Positions 9,715 through 21,000 of a stretch of 64,000 nt of DNA are shown piece after piece. Where the stretch lies: contig OX387193.1 in assembly GCA_947561395.2 (NCBI GenBank), positions 28,886,276-28,950,275 of the forward strand. The letters run 5' to 3'. Every line of letters starts with the position of its first letter. Position 1 is the first letter of the stretch. Made by a program: the position numbers and the translations under genes. The notes under the pieces are model-generated. The model saw only the letters and a program-made list of their open reading frames with translations. It was not told where the DNA came from and searched no databases. The stretch comes from Buxus sempervirens (Eukaryota > Streptophyta > Magnoliopsida > Buxales > Buxaceae).

Positions 9715-12044
9715 TGTGCGCACCTAAAACCTGGATCCTAGATCGCACACCGGGCGCACGTTCCGTGCGTGCCTCGGGACATTCGGAGTCGCCACTGCCT
9801 GAGAGGTGCAGGCAGACACGGTTTTGCCCTATCCGGGTCTAGGTCTGGTCTGCGGCTTTTTTCAGAGTTCTAGCTAAGTCCTCGGTTACGTCCGGGGAAG
9901 CCTTAAAACACCCTGGCCCGCCCCGTCAGTTTAACGGGTCCCTCGGGTCTCCCTGGTTTCTGAGTCAATTTCACCCTTTTCCTAGGCCAGCATGCTGCCT
10001 TGTTAGGTCTGGCGGGGCCCGCTGGAGGTGTGGGTCCCTTTTTATTTGATTTTATCTTTTTATTTATTTAAGTGAAGTGGGTCGGACCCGGGTCCCGTTG
10101 GAAGACCCGTGGGTTGCCATGGTTGGGCCTTGGGCCCAGTTGGGTTATTGGGTAACCCATTTGGTTATTTACTTAAACTATTTACACATGCCATGGGCTT
10201 AGTGGGCTTGGATTTGGCCCATTAGCCAATGGTCAAAGGGCCTGGGCCTGCTTATTGAAAACAGGCTTGGTTTGGGCCGGTCTAAGGTGGACCACTCATG
10301 TGGGCCAAAAGGAGGTCTTGGTGGGCCCATTTAGGCCCATGGTCCAAAATGGGCTTAAGATAGCCCAAATTGTTAAAGGGGCCGGTTCAGGCCTGAATAG
10401 ATCCAACCGGGCCGAAAAATTACATTTTTTATATTACTTTTACATTAGCCCGTATTTTCTATACGGTCCACCATCGCCCGTAGACGAAATCCGGTTTGCC
10501 TTGCCCGTGAAGCAAACACGGTCCCAACTGGACCGCTCTGAGTTTACGGGCGCATCCAGTTTTGCCTTTTTGGTGTCGGCTCTTCTTGGGATCAGTTCCG
10601 TAGCCTTCTCAAGTGTTCCAGAGACCTCTGTTAAGCTTCTGGGTTTCTTCAAAATGCTGTATTGGCTTCATTAGGCTTTCAAAGTCATCTTTCTTCTCCT
10701 CTCATGTTCTTTGGGTCTTGGGCTTCTTTCCTTTTTTATTTATTCAACCAACCACATCCCTCATTCAAGAAAGAGGAGAAGATATTACAAAAATTCATAT
10801 ATCTTTAAAGGAACAAAATGAGTAGTTAAATTTGTTGATTAAAGTGTCATTTAGACCCTTTCTTCCTCCTTCCTTTTTTTTTTTTATGATGACCATCTTC
10901 CTGAAGTTGGTCTCTCATGTCATTCAAAAACAGCAATTGGATTAGTGGTCATAAGAACAAAATGTAGGAAAGAAACTTGAAGAAAAATTGAAATTGATAA
11001 CGTTATATCATAAAATTTAACATACTTACAGTAATATTACTTGTTGATTTCGATTAAATTGGGCAGCGCTTCCGCGTCCTCCGGGATTTCTTGGAATGGT
11101 TTTGGCAGAGGTTTAGTGGGTCTTTGATATTCAAAGGATGAAAAAGAAAAGCTTAGGCATGATTTTGATGAGACAGGGGTATTTTGGGCATTAAAGGAGG
11201 CTTGGGTATTGGGGGTGGCAGTAATTTGGCAGGGGTTGGCCGTGGTTAATACACAGACAGAGAGGGGAGAGGCCAAGGAGAAGGCTTGTTGAAATGAGGG
11301 GGTGGCCTCTCTATTTATAGGCAAAATTTTCGTGCCCGTATTTGAAATACGGGCATGCCTTGCCCGTACTTAAAGTACGGGCGTGCCTTGCCCGTAATTC
11401 AAATACGGGCGAAAAATGCACATTTGTAAATCTCGCAGAATCGGCCGTACGGGACGCGTGTCCCGCCGTACAGCGACGCGTGTCTTCTTCTAGAAGCTTG
11501 CCCGTATTTAAAATGTTTGGATTTCAAACCTTTATTCAATTTGGTTTTTTGCAAGATTTCGTCCAATTTCTTTGATTATTTTATTGAAAAGCGAGATTCC
11601 TTTTATTAAAATATTATTAAACACATTTATCTTATTTATTTTATTGGTTTATTCCATTTTTGCTGCCTTTTTGCCACATGGGCAGTTTTTCTGAAACTTC
11701 AACTGCTCATAACTTCTTCGTCCGGTGTCTGATTTCAGCAAACTTAGTGTCGTTGGAACCGGCTCGGAACCACCTATCCATTGGGATCAAGTTTGACAGT
11801 TGAATTGGGGTCGAGCAAAAAGTCAACTTTTCGCTCCCCAAAAGTTTGACCAACTCATATCTTTCTCATCTGGACTCCGATTCCAGCAAATTCAGTTGCG
11901 TTGGAATCGTGTCGAAATGCTCTTTTCAATGAGATGAAGTTTTATGGCCAAATTTACTTGAATCAAAAAGTCAATTTTTGACCCCCTCAGGATTTGACTT
12001 TTCATTTTTCTTTATTTTGGGGGTGTAAAAATCAGGTGTCTACA
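9715..12044. mobile_element. Inner solo LTR (2330 bp), nested in a family member
   Basis: It starts TGTGCGCACC and ends GGTGTCTACA. CGTTG is repeated on both sides (9710-9714 and 12045-12049), a 5 bp TSD. The sequence is a diverged copy of the outer LTR: 9780-10110 matches 8260-8620, and 11330-12044 matches 12410-13132. The nesting gives a firm order: the outer element came first, the inner second. Confidence 0.9.
11330..11520. repeat. CCCGTATTTGAAATACGGGC hairpin array in the inner LTR
   Basis: Palindromes of the type CCCGTA-(T)TTGAAA-TACGGGC follow one another, then a block with CGGCCGTACGGGACGCGTGT in which GACGCGTGT repeats. Each palindrome can fold on itself. The block is CpG-rich in AT-rich surroundings. 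Confidence 0.75.
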
Positions 12045-12345
12045 CGTTGATTTCCAGAAACGAGCTTGAAAAGAGCCTCCTTATCTTAGGTTTGGAGAGA
12101 AGGAAATGAGGAGAAATTTGGGCAGCGCTTCCGCACTCCTTTAGATTTCAAAAATGGGTGTGAAAAAGGGGTTCATTGGCTTTCAAGATTGAACGGGTGA
12201 AAGGGAAAGGATTAAGCAGGGTCTAGGGGTATTTTGGGAATAAAATTTAGGTTGAAAAGGGTAGAGGATTTTGGCAGAGTTTGGACGTGGCAAAACTCAA
12301 GGAAGGAGAGGGGGAGAGACTTGGGGGGCTGGCCTTGCACAAATT

Positions 12346-12377
12346 GGGGGGGGGGGGGGGGGGGGGGGGAGGGGGGG
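12346..12377. repeat. Poly-G run
   Basis: 24 consecutive G, one A, then 7 G. Chance slippage is likely, and the true length may differ because such runs are often misread. Confidence 0.8.
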
Positions 12378-12409
12378 CTGGCCCCCTATTTATAGGCTTT
12401 TTTTTTCGT

Positions 12410-12602
12410 GCTCGTATTTGAAGTGCGGGCATGCCTTGCCCGTACTTCAAATGCGGGCGAAAAACGCACATTTTCAAATCTCGCCGAATCGGCCGTACGA
12501 GACGCGTGTCTTGTCGTACAGCGACGCGTGTCTCTTCCAGAATGTGTGCCCGTACTTGAAGTACGGGCATGCTCCGCCCGTACTTCAAATACGGGCGCGC
12601 AT
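12410..12602. repeat. Same hairpin array in the outer LTR
   Basis: Diverged counterpart of the array at 11330-11520, with CCCGTACTTGAAGTACGGGC palindromes on either side of the GACGCGTGT repeats. Further CCCGTA motifs lie at 9000-9080 and 10448-10480. Confidence 0.75.
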
Positions 12603-13190
12603 TTTTTAAAAGTGGCAGATTTCAAACTCTTTATTAAATTTTATTTTTAAACAAATATTTATTAAAATATTATTAAAAATTAAGATCTTTTCTATAAACA
12701 ATTATTTTATTTATTTTATTCATTTATTCTGCTTTTTGCTGCTGTTTTGCCACATGGGTAGCTTTCTTGGAACTTCAACTGCCTATAACTTTTCCGTCCG
12801 ATGTCCGATTTTAGCAAACTTAGTATCGTTGGAATCGGCTCGTAACCCACTATCCACTGGGATTAAGTTTGGCAGCTGAATTGGGGTCGAGCAAAAAGTC
12901 AACTTTTGCTCCCCCAAAAGTTGACCGACTCATAACTTCCTCATCCGAACTTCGATTTTAGCAAACTCAATTGCGTTGGAACTGTGTCGAAATGCTCATT
13001 TTAATGAGAGGAAGTTTGATGGCCAATTCTCTTTGGATTAAAAAGTCAATTTTCAGGCCCCTCAAGGTTTGACTTTTTAATTGAAATTTTTATTTTTTGC
13101 ATTTTTTGGGGTGTAAAAATCAGGTGCTAACATAAAGCATTGGTATATGTTGTAAAAATGCTTTATTTATATTGGATGACTTAATATAAT

Positions 13191-13427
13191 GGGCTTTTTA
13201 CATTCATATCCTTACATTATGATATATTTGCACCTATATCCTCTTATTTTGAATATTTATATTGATAACCCTCCATTTTGCATCACCATTCCAATCGTAC
13301 CCAAAATGTTAAAGTCCGTTAATTTTTTGTTGTTTATTTTTATTAAATGACGAAAGTAATCCTCTATAAAATAATAGGATATTGACGTAAAAATATCATA
13401 ATATAAGGGAATGAATGCAAAAAGCCC
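13191..13427. mobile_element. 237 bp MITE, short relative of the MULE-type MITE at 53090
   Basis: It begins GGGCTTTTTACATTCAT and ends ATGAATGCAAAAAGCCC, near-exact inverses. The left part closely matches 53090-53290 (CCTTACATTAT, TCCTCTT, a TTGTTGTTTATTTTTATTAAATG-like stretch). No clear TSD was found here. It is an internally deleted copy of the same family. Confidence 0.7.
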
Positions 13428-14236
13428 AAAAAAATGTTGCGCAACCTCGTCACCTAGGTAATTGACAAGTCGATTGCCTATCCTCAAATATTTACTAAAT
13501 TATATTAATTAATAATATATTATTTTTTCTTTTTTAAGGGCTTCAACTACTTGCTTCTACGAAAAAAGGAGAAAAAAGAAATTCTGAATATATAAAGCAG
13601 CTTCCATTTTTTGCTTTCGCATAAATTATTTCTTATTTAGTAAATATACTATATATTATATCAAATAATAATAATACATGTATTTAATAATACAAGTAAA
13701 TGTCTATGTGCAACACATTGAGAATGATTTCAAGTTTAAATTATTTTATTTTTACCTAAAATAAAATGACACTACTTCTTAATTTCTTTTTTGAAAAGTG
13801 ACCCTTTAGGTCAATTACTTTTGAATAGTGACCCTTTCTTGAAAAGTGAGATCTTTATGGACTGTTTTTATAAATATAGGCCAAAAAGTGACCATTTTTC
13901 ATAATTTTCCCTTTTTTTAAATATATTTCTTTATATTTACCACTTATAATTTTTTTTTGACTAAGTGTGTTATCCTTGTACCTTTTTTATATTTCTTTAT
14001 ATTTGTGATGAAAATAATACAAAATAAAATAGTTTAATATTTCTTTAAGATGAGGATTTTTATATTAAAAAAAAAATGTCCTTTCCTTCCATACACTCGA
14101 CCCCTTCATCTTGGTTGAAAATTTAAAATTATGCGACAAATTCACTTGTAATCAATCTGATCAAATTCATGCCACTCAAGAACCTTATTTAACCGAGCCA
14201 CAATTTTATGATAAAAACGCAAACATATAAATATTA
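13428..14236. other. AT-rich intergenic DNA
   Basis: No gene, terminal repeat or conserved motif was recognised. Several homopolymer A/T tracts. Confidence 0.5.
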
Positions 14237-16240
14237 GAGAGTGTTTGGTAATGTTTCTAAACACTGTTTTTCTGTTTTTAAAAGTTAAAAACCAAAAAAT
14301 TGTTTGGTATTGATAGTTTTCAAATTGTTTTTTAGGAAAACGATTCAAAAATAGCCCTGTTCTTAAAAACCGAAAATTTCGATTTTAAAAAACAATGAAT
14401 CGTTTTTCTCTTGAATGGCATTTTTGTAATACCATCTTCGTTTTTCTCTTCGATACGTAATCAACCTTGACCACGACATTGTCAACCTGCAAAACACGAC
14501 TATGGAATCGATGAGAGACCATGCAGTAGCGGCCTTAGACCTTACTAGCAAAGGAAATTCGACGCATGTGACTGATAACAAGAAGAAAAGGTGAAGATTG
14601 CAAGATCTGAAGACTCACGGAAAGCGCTTTTGATCGTGTTTATACAGGAGTTTTCTTTTGTAAATTTGAAATAGTTGTAGGCATGTTTGATATTTAACAA
14701 CCTTAAAAGAAGTTTTAAATTACACTTTCACCCCTCTTTATAATTTATTTTGATATTTTAGAACACTAGGGGTGCGGAGCACGTGCAAACAAGGTTAACA
14801 TTGATAGAAAAACGAAGATGTAATAATATGTATTAAAAAAAAAAAAGAAGCAAATCCAGGTACAAAAGTGATTTAATTAACACAATTTCGCTATATTTCC
14901 TCTAACAAATAAATTCCATATTTATAGATATTAGAATATGGCAACTAATGTAAGAAGGACAAAGAAAGGAGATTTGTTAAAAACTTATTGCTTGAAAGCT
15001 TGTAAGACAAGGATATTACACACGTATAACCTTCATCGCACTTGTAGAACACCTTTCCAATACCAAAGACCTCGGTCTTTGAGCAAAAACATGGGTTGCA
15101 TCCATAGTGATCACCGCATGAACAACGCATGTGTTGCATCTCAGGCCCTCCTATACTGCAAATCTCGCTTGAAGTGTACATGTTTAGTGGAGTTATTCAA
15201 TACAAAGTATCACTTAAAATCTGTTCACCTTTTATATTATAGGTAGAAATATTGAATAAAAGGGCATAAATATGGTATATAAAGAAAAAAAAAACTATTG
15301 GGTCCTATATAACAAAAAATATTACTATTTATTTATTATTAAAAATAACATGACTGAATGTGAATTATTTTTAAAAATTTTCACTTAAAAATTGGTATAT
15401 GGAAATAGAAAGCTATGGAGCCAAAAGTATAACTAAATCTGAATCTGAATCATTTAAAACCAAATTTTCCTTTTCTTTAAGTGTTTCTTTACGTTTAAGT
15501 GTTCAAGTGTTCCACCAATATCTTGTATAAATGACTGAATCTTAATTATTTTAGAAATGAATGAATCTTAATTATTTACAAGCAAGCAAGATGGAAGCAT
15601 GTATGTTACCAAAAAAAAAAGATGGAAGCATGTCGATCCCCACTTTTATATATAAGGTTATATGATTAGGGGTTAATAAGTTATATTAGAACATTATAGG
15701 CTAAAAAGTTATATTAAGAAGTTCTTATAAATCCCTTCATACGTCATATACATAGTATAGTTACATTTCTACTATTTACTTTATAATTATATCTTACTAC
15801 GTATTTTATGGCTATAATTTTACTATTTAATAGCGCTCAGGCAAGGCTGATCATCTCAGCCGATGCCGACGAGTTTCTTCACAGCACGATTATTAATTTC
15901 CTCTCATCTAATGTCCGAGTTCCGACTTCCAGGGTATTTGTCTTGGTCAGATTAGTTGTATTTTGGGTCTTTTCATATGATTGCATGTTTAGGCCCATTA
16001 AACCTTTCTTATGGTATTATGAAAGGATATATATTAATATAGTATTAATCAAAATTAGGTTTTGAATTATTACTTACCAAAGGCATTTTTGTTGATTTTG
16101 AAAACTTTAATCGTTTTGTATCAATTGTTACCTAACGGGTTTCTTGTCACCTGTTTTGAGAAACCAAAAAACAGTTGAAACGTTTTTAGTTTTCAAACTG
16201 TTTTTACAAAAAATAAAATAAAATAAACGTTACCAAACAA
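14237..16240. mobile_element. Possible 2 kb DNA transposon relic with TGTTTGGTAAYGTTT ends
   Basis: The left end AGTGTTTGGTAATGTTT is matched in inverse by AAACGTTACCAAACAACTT near 16226-16244, and both are followed inward by runs such as AAAAACAGTTT. Ends of this kind occur on plant DNA transposons and MITEs. A TSD could not be matched, and the two ends could belong to two separate MITEs. The interior has no recognisable transposase. Confidence 0.4.
14945..15181 (-). other. Cys-rich open reading frame, weakly like a GRF zinc finger
   Basis: A 78-codon minus-strand frame contains CSCGDHYGCNPCFCSK and then GIGKVFYKC. The order CxCG ... GxxFYxC recalls the GRF zinc finger often found in plant mobile elements, but the NPGR core is missing. 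It could be chance. Confidence 0.2.
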
Positions 16241-16639
16241 CTTCTTACTTAGCCCAAGCCCAAAAGAATTTTAACCGAGCCTGAGCTAAGCTTGAGTCTT
16301 TCTCAAAGTTCTCAAGCATGATCATTACATACAAAGAATACCCAGTTAAGTGACAACAAAGTTCTGCAACTGAACCTTCAATTGCCAATTTAAAATGTAT
16401 GATCTTGGCCTTACCTGCCGGCCAGACCCTTCCCATAAACGTTCTGAGAAGAGCTTTGAAAAGCTCGGGTTGCATGGCCCCCTACCTGAAGGGGCTCTGC
16501 ATTCTTGCCAACCAGTATCAAGAAATCTTCCATATGTTGAAGGGTTGTCAGATCAAGGCATCAACAATACACTAAGTAATTGTAACAAAGATTACACAAG
16601 AACTCCAACATAAAAAATAAAATACCCAACTGATTTTCT

Positions 16640-16747
16640 ATCATTATCATTGAAGCAATATTTTATTACATACTGAAGCAAATAATCAGTTTCAGTATTT
16701 CCTTTCCCAAAATAAACTCTTTATATGTACATCATAAAAGACTAGAT
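16640..16747 (-). other. 3'UTR of the EF-hand gene
   Basis: Follows the TAG stop. It contains AATAAA (plus-strand coordinates 16662-16667) about 80 nt after the stop, a fitting polyadenylation signal. Confidence 0.5.
16662..16667 (-). terminator. AATAAA polyadenylation signal
   Basis: Canonical hexamer on the minus strand, 81 nt downstream of the EF-hand stop codon. Confidence 0.5.
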
Positions 16748-17017
16748 CTACTCAATCTCCTCACCTGATTTTTGCAGAAACATAACTGCAAGAGTCACAA
16801 GGGATGCATAAATAGAATTGGGGACCCTTTGTATCACCCTCCCAACTCCTGGAACACCCTCAGTTGCTCTTTTTGTTACTACTGCGACTGTTGGTGCTAC
16901 AATCAAGGCAACTACCAGCCCTTGCCCAACTGCAAATCCAATATCTGCGGTCAGTTTTCGAATGAACCCTGCAAATTCTTCACGATCAAGTTCTCCATCA
17001 AGGTTCATATCAAACTC
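16748..17017 (-). CDS. EF-hand gene, coding exon 4 (last)
   Basis: 89 codons plus TAG. Acceptor TTTTTTATGCAG at 17018-17029; the ATG inside the acceptor is intronic and not a start. Encodes the canonical loop [12 protein letters not shown], helix [11 protein letters not shown], and the hydrophobic tail with [13 protein letters not shown] between two apolar stretches. Confidence 0.92.
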   Translation of the reverse strand, partial: EFDMNLDGELDREEFAGFIRKLTADIGFAVGQGLVVALIVAPTVAVVTKRATEGVPGVGRVIQRVPNSIYASLVTLAVMFLQKSGEEIE

Positions 17018-18027
17018 CTGCATAAAAAATAGTGGATGTTATTTTTTTTTTCCTCTGCGTATTATTTAAGGATTGTATCAAAGACATATTTTCATCTGAA
17101 GTCCAAATATTCTCTCCTTGGGGACAAGGTAAGAAAGCCTTCTTCCCAACCTGTGGAGAGGCATGATTATGCTGATCTGAATCGGAATTGATCCATTCCA
17201 GCAAAGATAACCAAGTAATCAGTTACTTTCATGAGGTAAATGAGATAACATATCACAAATAATGATTTTAGTATAAAAAGGCCTAGATTGACAAGACAGT
17301 GACTTCTAAATCACTTTGCCTAGGGTTGCTGATGAATCAAGCTTGATACAGATATAGGCTCACAAGCTGAGCCTAACTTCAAAAGAAAAAAAAAAGAGAG
17401 AGAGAGAAGAAAAAGATTCCTGACTTCTTTAAAGGAGTCGGAGCTGAGTCCCAAAAATATCTATGAAACCTAAGCCCAAAAGATGTAGTGAGCTTAAACC
17501 TTGAGGTTTATGAGTCCAAGACAAGCTGGGAAAAGTTTGGCTACTTTACAAAACTTTGCATATACATATTTAGATAAATAACAAAAACTCCATTAAGAAG
17601 ACCCCAACTTGCTATTTTCATTTTGCAAATCAATTCAATGATTTTTTTCTCAAAATATTACCCTTTACATTCAAATTCGACACATACAGAAAAAGACCAT
17701 CCTGCAAACAGGTATTTAGTACTTCCATATAAGATACAGCTGCCTGTGAGATATAGAAATAGGGCTACTAACCCATTGGTCACATGCAGGTTTTGGTCAG
17801 GTTGCTATTGGGTATTAAGGGGTTGAGGCTCAATTAAACCTACATGTTTAATACCAGCCTGAGAAATATTAAAACCAAACTCATACTATCCTCAACCATT
17901 AAACTTGCTTAAATTATCAATTCCCCACTTATATAATAAATATCTGAAAAATATTTTGTCTCTTTAATGTTAACATCTAATATGCATTAATAATATATAA
18001 CATGTATATACATACATACATACAGAC

Positions 18028-18074
<47 letters not shown>

Positions 18075-21000
18075 CTGCTTCAGAAGCTGTAATTGGTCAA
18101 AATTTAATGCTTAGAATCGGCTACCCTTGAACATAGAGAGAGTTGTTCATCCGAGTTCTTCCCATTTAGCACAGTCTTGGTAGTATCTAGAATTGGGGTT
18201 GGTACATCCTTCACAGAAGATCAAATTGGTGCTGTCTGTTGATGGTAAGACAGGAGGTGCATCTGATGATCCAACAAAGTAGAATGACTGAGAATAATAA
18301 GCAGTGGAAGGATTGATATAGGGGTGTAAAATTTGCAGCACCGTAGGTGGAATGAGAAGATGTACCATCTGTTTTTGGAATGGCGCATAGATTCAAAGTT
18401 GACCTAAGGGGGAAAGGGTTGCTAGAGATAGAATCTTGTCCATATTCCATGTATTACACCCTTAATGATTAGCTTTTGAAGGTGAAAGGAGACTAGACAA
18501 AATAACAATAGTTAGCAATTTATTTGACGAAAATTATCAAGACATAAATGATGACATTTTTCTTACAATTATGTATTGAGGTAATCCCTTGATCACAAGT
18601 TTAAATAGTGTGTGTGCGACCTCATGCATATGGAGATCGAAAACTTCCCTACTTGTCTATCATATAAATATTAAAATAAGCCGTATAAAAAGCAAAATAA
18701 TGAAAAATGCACATGTGAATAAAGCAAGAAGAACGTAGAATCTTTAAAATCGAGATAATATCCAATGAAATTACTCATGCATGATTAAGGCAATAAAAAT
18801 ATCCACATTTTTCAATCATGTGGGCCTAGAAATAAGCCTTTAAGGGAAGATATTAATGTCATATCCAACAAGATTATTCACACATGAATAGGCAATAAAA
18901 ATTATTAATACTTGAGTGAATTGATTTATTTCCTCAAATTGCATACCCTGTGGAGCTGGTCTTGGTAAATTTCCTGTTATTTGTCCAATTCATTATATTG
19001 ACTTCTAGTTGATGTTGATTTTGGATTGTTCTGTTTCTGATTTTGTTTCAGATTTTTTATTTACTATTTCCATTGCTTTTACTTTTAATGTTCTAGGTGC
19101 GTCTGGAATTTATTTTTATACTTGATTTAGATTATTAGTCTTTTGCCTGTATTTAGCATTTCATGCATGGTATCAAATATCGCTTCGTATTGAGTGATGC
19201 GTATCGTGTATCGTGCCGTTAACACAGTAACGTTTCGTAAGAAGGGTAAAAAACGTGAAAACAGAATTTTAGAAGATTGAAGATAACTCTTTACTGAGAA
19301 ACCCATTCCAAAATCCGTGAAACCCCATTGTTATCTACCTATTTTCAACCTAATTAGTACTACAATATCTACAAAACAACTTCAAAGAACGAATTAAGCA
19401 ACAGAAATCAAAATCGTCTACAGTTTTTGAAAGGTATTTTAGATTTTCAATTTTTTTCAATCTAAATCCTTATTTTTTCATATTTAAGCATGGTTTGATA
19501 ATGTTTTGTATGAATCTATCAATTTCAAGTGAAATCCATAGATCGAAATAGCGTTTTTGAGTAAAAAATCAATTTTTTTTGCAATATGAAAAAAAGTTAT
19601 GAAAATCCCTACTTTTTTTTTAAAACAATTATATAAAACTTAATGGTTTGTCTTCAATTTTTTATATGAGATGCACATGGGGCTGATCTATCACCCCTAT
19701 GATTCTTGCACTTTTTCATCAATAAAATTATTTTTAATAATTGTTTTTGCAAAATATTAATTAAAAATATGGGAAAAAATATTATATTTTTATTAAATTT
19801 GATGTTCGGGTTCCACTTTTTTTTCCTAAGATAGGTTGGTGATGCCATTTACATGCTTGTTGGTATATTTTCAATTATTTTGTAGATATGGCACCTAAAA
19901 CGCAACAACAGAAAGGGCAAGACATAGGTTGACAACACAGAGAGATGATTGAAGGAAATAGATTACATACAAAATGCAAATATTATCAAAAGGAGCTTAG
20001 AGGGGGTGGAGTTACTAGATTGAAGCATCATCTTACTGGTGGGAATCCTAATGTAAAAAAGTGCTACAACTATTCTGTAGAAGTTTCCAGGGCTATGAGT
20101 GAGCATCTTAGAGTTGCAAGGAAGGAGAAAGACATTACCATAGAGAGGGATGCTTTGATAGATAGGTTAGCTGGGAGGGCAGCATGGACGGATAGGGGAA
20201 AGGGCATCTGTGTGGATGATGATGATTCCGATGATGATGATGATCGAGAAGATGTTATGACACGAGAGGAGAGAGAACATGTTGATGAAGCAATGAGAAG
20301 ATCAATTGAAGACATTCATTACAGAGAGCAAGGAGGAAGAAGAAGAAGTATAGATTCTGTAGATATTGGTTGCACGCCGGATAGAGCTAGTTTTGAGGGG
20401 CGTCGTCATGGAGGTGGTTTGATGCGCAGTAAAAGTGTCAGAGAAGCTTTTGACAAAATGGTTGGGAGGCCGAAGCAGCCAAGAAAGAAGTCAAGGGGAT
20501 CTACTATAGAGGAGATGGGTCCTTCAATATATCGAAATAGAGATGCAAAGCAAAGTAGGTTGAAGGATGCTTGGCATCCAGGAAAATGGGCAAAGAATGT
20601 AAAGCAAGCCATTGGTAGGTGGTTTATTTACAGCAATATCCCATCAAATGCTGCAAATAACCCCTACTATCAGATGATGATTGATGAGATCGCTAGGGCT
20701 GGACCAGAGATTAAAGGTCCCACTCCATATGAGATCACAGGTCCTATATTGGATGTGGAGGTGGATGAGATACAGATTTACATAGTCATTTATGAAGAAA
20801 TGGGATACTTATGGTGAAACCTTGATGTGTGATGGTTGGGTTGGGCCTACCAGGCTATCGATCATTAACTTTTTGGTCTATTGTGATGGAAGAGTAATAT
20901 TTCATAAGTCTGTTAATGCTTCTGACAAATTCAAGGACCATCAATATTTGTTCAAATTGATGGACGAGGTTGTAGAGGAGATTGGTGAGAAATACATTGT

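Larger units (their letters stand above)
8215..13132. mobile_element. Outer solo LTR (about 2.58 kb without the insert)
   Basis: It starts TGTGCGCACC and ends CAGGTGCTAACA, so it has the TG...CA ends of an LTR. TAAAG lies at both flanks (8210-8214 and 13133-13137), an exact 5 bp TSD. No gag-pol lies between the ends, which is what LTR-LTR recombination leaves. The LTR is split at 9709/12050 by a related solo LTR. It is GC-richer than its surroundings. Lineage is unknown because no coding region remains; such length is commoner in Ty3/gypsy than in copia. Confidence 0.85.

Noticed and set aside
12247-12650. Overlapping open frames on both strands with repeated VRA/LQVRA peptides
   Set aside because: They follow the palindromic CCCGTA array and poly-G run of the solo LTR, so they are repeat translations.
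15808-16065. Plus-strand frame with ADADEFLHSTIINFLSSNVR
   Set aside because: Short open segment between MITE-like ends; not recognised and without splice support.
16390-16580. Minus-strand exon-like segment (LILVGKNAEPLQVGGHATRAF, ending near a GTAAGG donor)
   Set aside because: No acceptor or neighbouring exon fits, the family is not recognised, and it lies beyond the poly(A) signal of the EF-hand gene. Could be part of another transcript, but support is too thin.
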